A stretch of 64,000 bases of DNA from Paramecium octaurelia (lineage: Eukaryota > Ciliophora > Oligohymenophorea > Peniculida > Parameciidae). Shown piece by piece: positions 12,040 to 23,670 of this stretch (positions within the stretch are counted from its first letter, which is position 1; the number at the start of each line of letters is the position of its first letter). The notes below the pieces were generated by a model. That model was not told the DNA's origin. It worked only from the letters and a program-made list of their open reading frames with translations, and made no database searches. Where the stretch lies: positions 604,879-668,878 of the forward strand of contig CAJJDP010000026.1 in assembly GCA_905182995.1 (NCBI GenBank), given 5' to 3'. The translations under genes and the position numbers were made by a program.

Positions 12040-14538
12040 ATGAAACCTGCTTAAAATTCATTAAATGCTAAACAGAGTGGCGAATTCAAAGCTTTAGTGG
12101 TATGAATTATCGCTTAAAATAGAAATTGCTTGATGCTAAAGATTATAAAAAGGGTCTTAGAAATGCCGAAAAATTGTTGGAGTAAGTGCCTGATAATTGG
12201 GAGGTGGTGTCTCTCAAGGCCATCTTTATGTATTACAATGATGAACAACAGAAGGGATTAGAATTAGCCAAGCAAGCAGTGTTTAAGAATTTGGGATCAG
12301 ACTTTTGTTGGCACATTTATGGTTTAATTTATAAGGCCTAAAAAAATTATATTGAGGCTGTAAAATGTTTCCTACAGGCAATTAAAAAAGGAGAAGAAAA
12401 CATCCAATTGGAGAGAGACACTGCTAATCTATAAATTCATACCAGGGATTTCGAAGGGAATGCTTAACTTAGACATAAGATATTGACCAAAAAGTCAAAC
12501 ATGATAGTGAATTGGATTGCATTCATATTTGCCTAACATCTAATCGGAAACTATGAAATAGCCTTCAAAGCCATCAGTTCGGCTGAATAGTTGATCTAAA
12601 AGGATTAGTAGAATCCAATTAAGAAGGTTGAAATGAACGAATTCAAATTGTATTAAATCTAACTCGCCATCGACGCCAAAGATTATTAAAAGGCCAAATA
12701 AAATATAAGCGCATTCAAAAAGTACAATATTCTATATTATCCAAAGTGACATCACAGATATGGTGGCCTATTATGAACTCCAATATGATTTGTATGTCAA
12801 ATTAGGATCGACTTAAGAAGCAGTAGAAGCAGCAAAACACCTCCTCTAATTGTAGCCATAAAATTGGAAATACTATTAATTGTTGAAGAAGGCAGATCCA
12901 TAATTCGATCTGTCGATATATGATAACACTTTGGTTTAGGGTCAATTATTAGCTGAATAGAGTGGAGACACATTCAAAACCAATTTTTTGAAATTTATTG
13001 ATCCATTCTTTTAGAAGTCTCTTCCTTCTTTGTTCAGAGAAATCAAACATTTATATAAATAGAAAGAGAAATTGGACGTCATTAGAGAGGCATTCGAATC
13101 ATATTTAAATGCAGGCCCAATCCAAAAGCTCTGGGCATTGATGCTTTTATCTTAACATTACTATTAAGTTAAGTAATTTGCAAAGTCATTGGAATTGGTT
13201 GAAGAGGCCATTGCCCACACACCCACTTTACATGAATTGTATTTGATTAAGGCAAAGGCATTGCATAAATAAGAAAAATTCAAGGAGGCCTATGAGGCAG
13301 CAGATAGAGCTAGATAACTGGATTTGGCTGATAGATATTTGAACAATAAGACAATCAAGTATGCCTTAAGAGCAAATATGGTTTATTTGTCATAAGAATT
13401 ATTGAGAATGTTTTTGAGAGATGGATCAAATCCTTATGAATTGCAAATGATTTGGTTCGAATTGGGAGTTGGAAGAACATTATTAAGATTGAATTATCTT
13501 GGACCAGCATTGGCTCAATTTTATTTGATTTTCAAACATTATTAAGAGATGTATGATGATCAATTGGATTTCTATTAATTTTCAATAAGGAAATACACAC
13601 TAAGATCATTATTATAGATGTTTGATGCTATGGATACTAGATATAGTGCTAAATACTTTATTGAAACAGCAGGTCTAATGATTGAAGGTTTGAATAGATT
13701 AAAACTCAAGTAATAGGATTAAGGAAAGGTAGAGTAGAAGAAATTGACACCAAAGGAGAAGAAACAGTTGCAAAAGCTATAATAAAAGTAGGAGGAGGAG
13801 AAGCATTTGAGAGAATAGTTTTCAATAGAAGGACACATTTACAGCATTGAATTATAAAAGAAATTCGATCTTTCAGGAGAATATCTATTGTCATAATTGA
13901 AGACTGAATAAGACATAATTAAATTGTAAAATCAATTTGCTTAGGTCTTGATTCACACCAATTATCACAATAAGGAAGTTAACTTCTAAGCATTCAAACA
14001 ATTGGTTTCTTTCTATATTCAATAGAACAGACCTCTTTTGAGTGTTAAATTATTGAACAAGCTCAGAAACAATCAAACAGAATCAAATCGTATTGTGAAT
14101 CATAAGTATCAACTTATGCTCATTTAGTATTGTAACTAATTATTATTTATTCTGAATAGTAAACGCATATAAGGGACCCCAACTTTAATATGTACAGGAG
14201 TACTAATAAGATTTGAGTAAATTTGATGCTGACTTTTGGAAGAGTGTTGAGATCAAGTCCAATCTAGATAAAGCGATAAGTATGTTAATAATGTAATATT
14301 CAAATAGAATCACATTGTGAACACATTTTATAGAACAAACCTTTCAATGTGTAATAATTGGAATCAAATGAATTAGAATTCTTAGAGGAATATACAACTG
14401 CAAAAGTATTGTAAATATTTATCATAGACAACAAATCCATTTTATACAAATGATCCTAATTTGGAATGGCAAAACAATCAGATTAGCTAATTCTAATCTA
14501 CATAATAGACGTAATAAGTATCATAATAATAATAATGA
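12040..14538 (+). CDS. NAA15: N-terminal acetyltransferase A auxiliary subunit NAA15/NAT1
   Basis: Five introns (23, 25, 28, 28, 22 nt) leave 791 codons. The protein follows the NAA15 TPR superhelix from end to end: SDFCWHIYGLIYK (family VCWHVYGLL), SNMIVNWIAFIFAQHLIGNYE, LQPQNWKYYQLLKKA, FREIKHLYKQKEKLDVI, LWALMLLSQHYYQVKQFAKSLE and ALRANMVYLSQELL. The Lys/Gln-rich helix KKLTPKEKKQLQKLQQKQ near residue 530 matches the conserved basic segment of NAA15. NAA15 anchors the NAA10 catalytic subunit on the ribosome for co-translational N-terminal acetylation. The second intron ends in AAG instead of TAG. A poly-Gln tail is encoded by TAA repeats just before the stop. Confidence 0.93.
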
Positions 14539-14694
14539 AGTGTGGAGTAAATTATATATATAAATATATATAAAATTAATATTATTCACAAATGTTTATA
14601 TGGGATTTTATTAATTTAATAAAATATTTGTTCAACTTAAACCAACAAAATTTAATTTCTAGAACATTATTTATTTTAATAAATTTTTATAGGT

Positions 14695-15235
14695 ATGAAA
14701 AAAATGACTTAAAGCAGAAAAATGAGACCATCGAAATATAACGTTGTGGATGACCAAAAAAGAGAGCAAATAGTGGAAAAAATATTTAAGGAAAAGATGA
14801 AAATCAAAGAAGTAATGCTAAAACACTATATTTAGGTGGCTCAACTATTTTAAATTCCACTATCCACCGTAAAAGCAGTAAAATCAGTTTATCTAAAGGA
14901 AGGAAGAATTTAGAAGAAAGCAAAGAGGAACCGTTCTAAAAAGGTTGTCACAACAATTATTGTTGCACTTATTGACAAGTAAGTTAACTTTGTAGCATCA
15001 TGACTAACAGAAACAAGATCCCCACAGATGTGAATGAGATCTAAAAATGTACTAAAGTGACCTTTGGCCATGCAAATCAAAATGGGAATTTGACTGAGTA
15101 GTGCATGAAATAAGGGATAGATTTGCTTATGTAGATGTTGACCTAAATTCGAAAGAACTAACCATCCATTGCCAAACATTCCGCTATGCTATCAAAGTTG
15201 CTGAAGAATTATTAATAATAATGTAAATCATTTGA
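14695..15235 (+). CDS. Small helix-turn-helix DNA-binding-like protein
   Basis: Three introns (24, 32, 23 nt) give 154 codons. Residues about 20-60, KREQIVEKIFKEKMKIKEVAQLFQIPLSTVKAVKSVYLKEG, fold in outline like the N-terminal helix-turn-helix of Tc1/IS630-type transposases and related homeodomain-like proteins. A basic stretch KKAKRNRSKKV follows. The rest has no DDE catalytic domain; the C-terminal 35 residues (YVDVDLNSKELTIHCQTF...) are unknown. It is therefore either a domesticated transposase-derived HTH protein or an unrelated small regulator. Its stop codon is only four bases from the stop of the convergent Sec15 gene. The second intron (32 nt) and third intron each remove the frame conflict cleanly. 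Confidence 0.65.
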
Positions 15236-15239
15236 TTGA

Positions 15240-17566
15240 TCAAAATGCTTATAAATTTTCTTGTATTTTTTTAATTACAGCATCCACCTCTCTCTTTCTC
15301 ACCACTGGTAATTTTGCATAAATCACTTTCTAATTAATCCAAATAGATATTTTACCTTATATTTTGGGAATATTTTCAGTAATTTTGGCACTTCCAAATA
15401 AGAGTAATTGGTCTATCTCTTCTGACTGTCCAAATATGAAGCTGGAACATCCACCAGAAACAGATTCAAAAATTAGATTATCTCCTTTACACTTTCAGGA
15501 AACATCTATTAATTGCACACCTTAAGAAAACTCTGTAAATCAACTTCCAAATTAGATAGACCTATTATATTGAACGCCTTTGCTTCTAATAACTATTTCC
15601 AAATCAACTTGTTTAAATATTTAAATGTAAGATAGATGGAGGAGTCTACGAATTATGGGACCATTAATTGCAATGTGCCAATAATACTCTAAAGTTAATT
15701 ATAGAATTGCTACTTCATAATATCCATTTAACATTATAAAATAATCATTAGGTCCTTTATTCGGAGCTGAGGGAGCCCAATCTATCTAGGGAAGTACTAC
15801 CTTTTGATTTATTGCATTTTGCAGTGCCTCCTCACAGAAATACCTTGTATTTTTGAAATGACTCTAGCATTCCATTTCCTTTGTTTGAGTCACTTACAAC
15901 AAGCTCTCTATGTTCTTCTTATAATACTAAATGGATAATTCTATGTGATTGAAATTTAATGTGGACTGTGCCAATAACATGAAATTATCACACTGCTAAA
16001 CATGACTCTTAATGATATCACAAATTGCCATAAAGAGAGTGTCCATGTAAAATATTACATTCTAATCGAAATATTCATTTAATGATTATAAGTAAGTGAT
16101 GGATCCTTCAATAAAGAGATTAATTTAGTAGACAGCATCTTATGCAAACTAAGAAATGGGCAATTCCATTTTTTTATTTTGAGGACATTTTAGAATTGTG
16201 CATAATTAATCAAATTATTCCTTATTTTACAAAGTCAAAAACACTCCACTATCAGTTTAGATGGATTTAATTAGGGTCTTCTTGATCTCTTCAATTCTTC
16301 TATTAGAATAGACTAGAAACTGATCATTCAAACACTTATTGATTTAATTGGACAATTGATATTGATGCAATTTGGCTAGAGCCACACTGAACAACTAAAT
16401 CTCCTTCTTTATTTATAGCAAATCCCTTAGATCAAAATTAATAAATGAGTTCTTGATTTATTTCTCTATCAATTTAACATTCTCTAATACGACTTAATTC
16501 ATTTCCTCGTAATCCTTAAATGACTTATTCAGTTCCAAATCCATCAACACAAATCCCAAAATGCAAGCCAAATAATTCTTGAAATCATTTAAATTTTATC
16601 TTATTTCCGTACCGCATACATACTATAAAAACTTAATTCTACTCTATTTCAATTACTAATAGAAACTCAGTCTTTAATTCAAATTCTCATAAATCAGTTA
16701 AGGCATTTTTAATTAGGAATAATCTATCGAAAATTCCCATGCACTTGGTTCAATCAAAGATTCATGAAGCATTTATTAAGATTGATCCAACACAGACTAA
16801 TTCAATTATGATGTTCGCGATACTTACAAATTTGATGTTTACTACTATTTGAATTACTAAAAAAATGATATTCTACTCTGACTTGGAGCCACAGATTATC
16901 TAACAATCGATTGCCTTACCATAGATACTCTCCCGACTGCCGATTATCTCATAACTATGCTTGATCGCAAGTCTGGTTAAAATAAGGAAATTCTTGCAAA
17001 TTGCGAATTAACCATTAGGAGTTGCTCACAATTTTAAATCACACTCTAACCCATATCAATTTGTTGTTGTTTGCTTAATTCTACCCATTGTTGTATTTTG
17101 GTATTAGCTTCAACTTAAACTTTATTAGTTATCAACTATTAGAGATTGGATACAAAATCTGGTAAATTTTTGGAGTCTAATTTCTGAATGGCCCTTATAG
17201 CAGCTGTGTGCTTATCCTATTTGATGTTCATTATAGCTTTCTATCCATGGATGACATTGTTTTTCATTTATAGTAACATGTTCTACAACTTGGTAAGATT
17301 AATAATGAGGTTTGTTTTGTTGCTAATTTCTCGTATATCGTAGAGGTTGCTTTTCTTGACTTTCTGAATGCATTAATAGTAATTACATCTATTTTATTCT
17401 CGAATGCATTCACTTTCATTACTAGTGAGGACATTTGATTTCTTGTCTCGCAGTACTATTGAAAATTCGAAACAACTTTGCCATAATTAGTACTAAAGTA
17501 TTGGATGACTTCTGCTTTATCAGATTCCTCTTGTAATTCCGTAACACTATCATCAGAATCAGACAT
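15240..17566 (-). CDS. SEC15: Exocyst complex subunit Sec15
   Basis: Three introns (23, 25, 26 nt) leave 751 codons. The whole protein matches the helical layout of Sec15/EXOC6: a coiled-coil N-terminus, the segment RAIQKLDSKNLPDFVSNLQQLI, SFYQQLKQSRIKFLQYVC followed by NDFKNYLACILGFVLMDLELN, and near residue 600 LPQIDWAPSAPNKGPNDYFI, the counterpart of the DYDW...GYL stretch in animal Sec15, then YLNKLIWKQLLEAKAFNIIG. Sec15 links Rab GTPases on secretory vesicles to the octameric exocyst tether at the plasma membrane. Sequence conservation is modest, as usual for exocyst subunits, so identity rests on order of segments and length (family about 750-800). Confidence 0.85.
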
Positions 17567-18071
17567 ATATTTAATTAATATAAATTATATTCTTATTTTG
17601 TATTACGATTAATATTGAAATAATTGTGAATATTTATTGACTTATTGCAAATTTCTTGGTTTATAAGGTACTCTCTACTAAAATTCTATGGAGAAATGGC
17701 AAATTCGCACTAAGGACCATAATATTACTTAAAGATATTTTTATTTTATTACAACAAATTACGATTAATTCAGACAAGCTCAAATCATCTATTTTTGTAG
17801 AGGAATTCTGCTTATTTTATGAATTCTCATGAAAAAGAATCTGGAGTAATAATTTATAAGTGTTTTATCGTATTCATTATGAAGAAATACTTACTCTTGC
17901 TTACTTCGTATAATTTGATGAGAAGAAGCAAGAGTAGGTGGAGAATACCCCGTTGAGAATTCAAATATTAATGGGAATTTAATGATTAATATAAATTATA
18001 ATGAGAATGATGAATTAAAGAGTTGATTAGATGGATTTTATTTTATTTAAATTTTTTTTAAAAAATTAGCA
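17567..18071. other. Intergenic region with a strong inverted repeat
   Basis: This 505-bp AT-rich spacer separates the divergent Sec15 and RPL10A genes. No ORF stands out. It contains the hairpin-forming inverted repeat listed separately at 17889-17939. Confidence 0.5.
17889..17939. repeat. Inverted repeat with hairpin potential
   Basis: The left arm ACTTACTCTTGCTTACTTC (17889-17907) pairs with the right arm GAAGAAGCAAGAGTAGGT (17922-17939), with one G-T pair on one strand or mismatch and one bulged base, around a loop of about 14 nt. It is much more GC-rich than its surroundings. It could be a structured RNA, a regulatory site for the flanking ribosomal-protein gene, or chance. Confidence 0.45.
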
Positions 18072-18800
18072 ATGAGGTATTAAATCTCTCTTAAACCTTC
18101 TTTAGCAAGATCCAAGGTGAATAATTGAAGAAATACATCCATGAAATGTTGACAGAGAGAAAGAAGAGAAACTTTAAAGAGACCACAGAGTTGTAAATCT
18201 AATTGAGAGATTACGATGTCTAGAAGGACAAGCGTTTCTAAGGCTCAACACGTTTGTTACATGCCCCTTACCCTAACATCAAAATCGGTGTTATCGGTAA
18301 TTTAACTCATTGCGGTACGATTTACCTCTCATCGATTCAGATCAGGCCAAGGCCCTCGGTCTCACCGCGATCGATTAAGATGGCCTGAAGAAGTTCAACA
18401 AAGAGAAGAAGCCAATCAAAAAGTGGTGCAAACCTTTTGACATCCTCATTGCCTCAGAATCCCTCATGAAAGTTATCCCAAGACTTGTTGGTAATGTCTT
18501 CACCAAGATCGGTAAATTCCCAATTGCCATCCCTGAAACCGAATCAGTCAGCAGCAAAGTTAACGAAGTCAAGTCTTCAGTCAAGTACCTTTTTATACCA
18601 ATCAATTCAGATTCCAATTGAAAAACACATTGTCCCTTGGTACAGCCTTCGGTACTGATGAGATGTCCGAAGATTAACTCAGATAAAACTTGAGTACAAC
18701 CATCAACTTCTTGGTTTCCCTCTTGAAAAAGGGATGGTAGAATGTTGGCACGCTCCACATCAAGACCTCCATGGGTAAACCAATTAAAATCTATGGATGA
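18072..18800 (+). CDS. RPL10A: 60S ribosomal protein L10a (uL1)
   Basis: Three introns (29, 26, 26 nt) leave 216 codons, close to the 217 residues of animal RPL10A. It opens MSKIQGEQLKKYIHEML, then KRNFKETTELQIQLRDYD with QKDKRFQGSTRL, HCDQAKALGLTAIDQDGLK, CKPFDILIASESLMKVIPRL, GNVFTKIGKFP, and ends with NFLVSLLKKGWQNVGTLHIK and SMGKPIKIYG. All of these are landmark segments of the L1 family. The protein forms the L1 stalk of the large ribosomal subunit and helps deacylated tRNA leave the E site. Codon use is noticeably richer in C-ending codons than in neighbours, as expected for a highly expressed gene. The first intron splits codon 2. Confidence 0.97.
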
Positions 18801-19476
18801 TATTTTCAGAAATTCGTACATTAAACAATAATATTTTCTACATAGTAATATATATATATATAATTAATGTAAGTGAATACCCTTACTTCTACAAAGAGTA
18901 TTAGTCTTATAAATAGTTTAATAAGTAACATGGAAATTTTACTGTTAAATTCTCTATTATAAATCAGACAATCAAATTGCAGGCATCTATAACTAATCCT
19001 CATAAGTTTTTTGTACTTTTTGTGATATAATTATACGAAATCTAATATGGTATTTAATATTAATAAATATTTTTAAATAATCTCCAAAGGATACTACTCA
19101 AAGAAGAAACACACACTAAAGACTCTCTAGGAGAAACGTTAGTAATATTTATTTAAATGGGAATGGCTCGTCAGTTTAATATTGTTCAATAGCATATTTA
19201 AAAATCAGAGTGGAATAGATATCAATTATAATTATATATAAAATTCAATTTTATTATGTCTAGGTTCTTTCTATTAACTATGCAATTCAGATTCATCATT
19301 TATATCAAAAATCTCAATTGAATTACTTATTGCAAAATACAAAAATTATAAGTCTCTTATTTTAAAAAGCTGGCTTATTTATGAATATTTGATAAATATT
19401 ATAAAACATGAAGCTCTAAAATGTTTTCAGATTGATCTTATGAATTTTTGAACAATAATTCAATACCTATTTTTAT
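18801..19476. other. AT-rich intergenic region, no clear gene
   Basis: These 676 bp lie between the RPL10A stop and the damaged minus-strand gene. A run of TA dinucleotides lies near 18846-18865. Open frames exist only because TGA is the sole stop; their composition does not look coding to me. Confidence 0.4.
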
Positions 19477-20281
19477 TCAATTCTATTTAATTTTAACATC
19501 TCTATAAATAATTTTCAATTGTATTTCATTTGTTAGTTTAGATCGAAATTCTTCTGAATAAAATTTCCTATTGAACCTATATAGCTCGCAAATCTTTCCA
19601 ATCATAATTTAAGTATTAAAGTATTCTTTCAACTAGGAGAACAAAGAAGAAGATTTCATTACAATATCCTTCACATTGTTCTAGATGGCGATATAATTCG
19701 GTAATACATAGTAAATAGTAAATAATACTAATTAAAAAGGGTATTGTAAGTGGGAGAGGAAAGTGTTGATACTAATTGTTAGAGGGCAGAAATTATTCAT
19801 TTCGGTTGTTTTTAATATTGTTAAGACTAAAAATGGAATTTAGTTGTATGCATTTTAGTAGGCTAATTCTAACTGATCTATAGATTTTTCATTAGTCAAT
19901 TTTTTTAGATCTATTTAAAGCCAGTACGTTTTATACAATATTAAACTATATGTAGATATAACCTAGGGTATTTTATTCAAATTAATCGAAACCTATTAAA
20001 ATTATAATGAAGTTAAATTACCTGATAGAATAGTTCATAATTTAATGAGCAAACAGGGGATGAAATTTGAGATTGACCATTTCATTTGCATTTAAATCAT
20101 AAAAAGGATGAGTGAACTTATTAATCAAGTGTAAAATGATACATGGATTGTCTAAGAAATGTATATTATCTTTATAATAGTGAGTAATGCTTGTTGAAGA
20201 ATAGTCACATGAAGACAGTTAGATTTTTTCACTTAAAAGCAGCTTTAATCGTATATCGATATTAATTACCATAAATTTCAT
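19477..20281 (-). pseudogene. Lineage-specific gene with one in-frame TGA (probable decaying gene)
   Basis: Reading from ATG at 20281, exon 1 gives about 92 clean codons (contains HFLDNPCIILHLINKFTHPF and VNLKFHPLFAHQIMNYSIR). A 29-nt intron (GTAATTT...AATAG) and a 26-nt intron (GTATAAAACG...AATAG) then make all exons phase together, 250 codons in total, with a single interrupting TGA at 19977-19979 between LI and IKYPRLYLH. The downstream part (KKLTNEKSIDQLELAYQNAYN ..., SQLKEYFNTQIMIGKICELY) again looks like real protein. The TGA sits where a TGG tryptophan would fit. No known domain. Either a nonsense mutation in a decaying gene, a sequence error, or a mis-chosen splice; the last exon may hold another 27-nt intron. 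Confidence 0.45.
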
Positions 20282-20375
20282 GTTGGATAGTTCGATACTT
20301 AGCCCTCAGAGTAAAACAGAATGAACTTATTCCAAATAGTATATTAAACCAAATAAATGAATCATATTATTATAA

Positions 20376-22001
20376 ATGAACAAACTAAGTGAGCTTTTAA
20401 TTGATACAGAAGAGAAATAACCAAACTTCATTACGTAATATTGCAAGCCTCTGAGAATTCTTGGGAAAGGGGCGTTTTCTACAGTGGTGGAGATACAGAA
20501 TTTGATGACAAATAAGAAGGGTGCACTAAAGATTATTGAGAAATCGCATTTCAATATTTTGCAATTGGAAATGTTAAAAAAGGAGGTTCAGTTGTTAAAT
20601 CAATTGAATCATTAAAATATTGTAAGAGTTACATTTGTATGATTGCTTTGTGTTATTGTAGAGTAAAGAAACCAAAAGTAAATTATATATAATGATGGAT
20701 CTCATCACAGGAGTTACATTGGAACAATTTTAATAAAACAAATTAGACGATTAGATTGTGCACAGCATAGTGACACAACTGTTACAGGCAATCAACTATT
20801 TGCACTCCATGGATATTATTCATAGAGACATTAAGCCAGGTATGTGGAATAAATTTTATTTTAGAGAATATCATGATTTCCCAGGTGGGTGAAGATGTCA
20901 AACTAACCTTAATTGATTTTGGACTCTCAGCTTAATTGACCTATCTGGAAGGATCTGGACTAATGAGTGACAATTGCGGGACCTTTTTGTATATGGCTCC
21001 GGAGTTGATATAGAAAAAGAAATATAACAGAGTATGATCATTCCCTTATATAGCAAGAGTGTGGATATATGGGCAATGGGTATTGTGGTATACAATCTCT
21101 TAACTCAAGGCAAGCATCCATTTTACTAGCATTTAGATGACAAAGAATCTTATTGTGAAAAGATTTAGTAAATGAAATGGAATTGGCAGATAGGGATGAA
21201 TAACAATTCAATTAATTTCTTGATTAGGACAGTGGCTTTCCTGCCTGAAAATCGTTTGAACATCACTTAATGTTTAGAACATCCTTGGATTACCGGTAAA
21301 GAAAACTCTGCTGAGCCTTTTACCTTCATAGAAATCCTTAGGAGTCACAGCAATTTTCAAAAGATCAAGTCCTTAATCCAAGCGATCCAGTTTCTCCAAT
21401 AACTCAAAGTCTTATGTCCAAATGTCGATCAATTCAAACATTAATCAACTCCAGTGGCCAAAACACCAATTAGGACAATAAAGATTCCGAAGGTCAAATA
21501 ATAATCTATTTCTCAAACCAATGAGAAGTTTAGACAATTGAAATAGGAAGTGCTCTAAGGATCTAATGTTGATACTGGTTCAGTTGGATCAAATAGAATT
21601 TCCTAGTTCAAAATCTAAACCATCACTCAAAGAAGAGAAAGAAATTCATGTGATCACTTGTAAAAGTTGCAGTAGCAAAAGGAATCTTCAAAATTTCTGT
21701 TCCCTCATTATCATAGATCATTGGAAAGAAGTGTTAAATCCAATCACACTACTAATACGACATCTGACAATTCTTTGAATCAATCATCAATTCTACAAAA
21801 ATCAGGAGTCACAGACGTCAGACAATCCTTGAATAATTTGAAGCCTTTGCAATAAGTAAGAATTAACCATTATAAATTCAGTTGAAGAGGACCACCAATG
21901 CGTCAAGAGGATAGAATACCCCCATTTAACAAGATGTGCTGGCTAGTCAAAGGGTAAGAATAAGCAAGCCTCCGATTTAGAAAAAGCCTTTAAACGATTG
22001 A
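20376..22001 (+). CDS. Ser/Thr protein kinase, CAMK/CDPK-like, copy 1
   Basis: Four introns (25, 25, 26, 26 nt) leave 508 codons. The kinase domain runs from about residue 20 to 285: glycine loop GKGAFSTVVE, catalytic lysine in ALKIIEKS, catalytic loop [16 protein letters not shown], activation-segment end CGTFLYMAPELI, and SVDIWAMGIVVYNLL. The remaining 220 residues are a Ser/Gln/Lys-rich tail without a recognised domain; no EF-hands follow, so it is not a complete calcium-dependent kinase. The third intron ends in AAG. The next gene downstream is a close paralogue with the kinase-domain intron at the equivalent place (before SVDIWA), indicating tandem duplication. Substrates are unknown. 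Confidence 0.93.
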
Positions 22002-22092
22002 ACAAAAGTACATACTGTATATAAATTGATAATTTTAATTTACTATTTAATTATAATTTAAAATGTCTTATATTTAATTACTTAAACAGGTA

Positions 22093-23650
22093 ATGAATTA
22101 AGAAAGTAATTACTCCCCTGAGTTGAGTAGGTTTGAACCAAGACAGATGCTAGGGAAGGGAGCTTTTGCGACGGTTATTTCAGCCTTTGACAAGGTTAAG
22201 CGAATTAATGTTGCAATCAAGATTGTTGAAAAAAAGTTGTTCAGAAGTAAGGAGTAGGAGGATGCCGTACGTCAGGAAGCACTCATGCTCTAAACACTGT
22301 TCCATAAAAATATCATATAAATTTTGGGAGTATGATAATTATTCTATAACTTAACATCAGTTTTTTGAGACACAGCAAAAGTTTTATATAGTCATGAATC
22401 AAGTGGATGGGGTGACTTTGGAAGAATACATCCCCAAATTACAGATGCATGAGGTTATTCCAATAATTAGGCAAATATTGAAGGCTTTGAGTTATTTGCA
22501 TTAAAAAGATATTGTTCACAGAGACATAAAGCCAGAGAATATCTTAATTGGGGGAAATGGAGAAGAGTTGAGTGTGACTCTCATAGATTTCGGATTATCA
22601 GCATCTGTCAATCGAATTGAGGACGGATTAATGACTAAGAATTGTGGGACTCTATTGTATCAAGCTCCGGAATTGATAAAAAAGGGAAATTATACAAGAG
22701 TATATATTGATAGATAACAGTTAGTCGGTAGATATTTGGGCTTTGGGAATAGTGGTGTATAATATGCTATACAAAGGAGAACATCCCTTCTATCGAAATG
22801 GGGATACCAAACTAACATATTGTGAAAAAATTAAGGGATTTACACTGAACTTTAAAATCAATGAGGATTAGGATACAAGAAACTTTTTGGAAAGAACGAT
22901 TGCGTATTTACCAGAACATCGTTTAACGGCTAATTAATGTTTGGAACACCCTTGGATTACAGGGAAGGGAGATATCTCTGTGCCTTTCACATTGAATGAA
23001 ATAATTTAATGTTAAGTTAAGAAAGAATAGAGAATAGCCAAGTACATTAAGATGTTTGTGTTTTTGAAATATGTGATGATTAAATCAAAAGATGCACTTG
23101 GTAGAACTGACGAAATCAATGAAACTAATTCACCTCATGATAATGTATCAATAATAGGATCAGAATTATCAATAGCATCAAATAATTTTAGGATTCGTCC
23201 TTTAATGATGAAATCCTAGACCAAATTAAATAAGATGTGGAATAATGATAGCAGCAGTAATTCTTTTGTTGGAGATAGCAGTAGGAATACAACAGATATG
23301 ATTCCAGAAACGATTGTGCAGACGAATAGAACAACTTTTGCGAAAAAGCAATTGAGAAAAAGTAATTCAATGAATCCTTAGGAGATGATGAACAAATTGA
23401 AAATGATCAATGCTTAGAAGGCACATCAGAAGGTAATTCATATGATAGAGTATATTTTTAGGAGGCTCCTCAGTTGAAGAATAGAAGAATAATCTCTAAT
23501 TTCCATAAAAGCAATCAAAAGTTGGTGACTGAGGCATCGAGTCAAAGATCAAACACAGATAGTTTAAATAAGATCCCTAATTCGCCTTTGGCTACTACGA
23601 TTGGCCATTTTCAAAGATCGAATTTCTCTAAAAAACCTGCATAATTGTGA
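22093..23650 (+). CDS. Ser/Thr protein kinase, CAMK/CDPK-like, copy 2
   Basis: Three introns (31, 25, 29 nt) leave 491 codons. Kinase landmarks are complete: [10 protein letters not shown], catalytic lysine in [52 protein letters not shown], and [17 protein letters not shown]. The C-terminal 200 residues are Ser/Asn-rich and probably disordered. It lies 91 bp downstream of copy 1 on the same strand, shares an intron position with it, and both carry the motif [10 protein letters not shown] after the domain, so the two are tandem paralogues. Only 20 bp separate its stop from the next start. The kinase is expected to be active; function unknown. Confidence 0.93.
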
Positions 23651-23670
23651 TTTTGATTATTATTAATATT

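Noticed and set aside
14910-15179. Open frame of 89 codons on the minus strand
   Set aside because: It is antisense to the three-exon helix-turn-helix gene and has no protein-like conservation; the plus-strand model explains the region.
19687-19880. Plus-strand reading MAIQFGNTQQ...KGYCKWERKVLIL that looked like the start of a PH-domain kinase
   Set aside because: It cannot be joined to the kinase at 20376 without a TGA, and the minus strand gives a longer, better-phased frame across the same bases.
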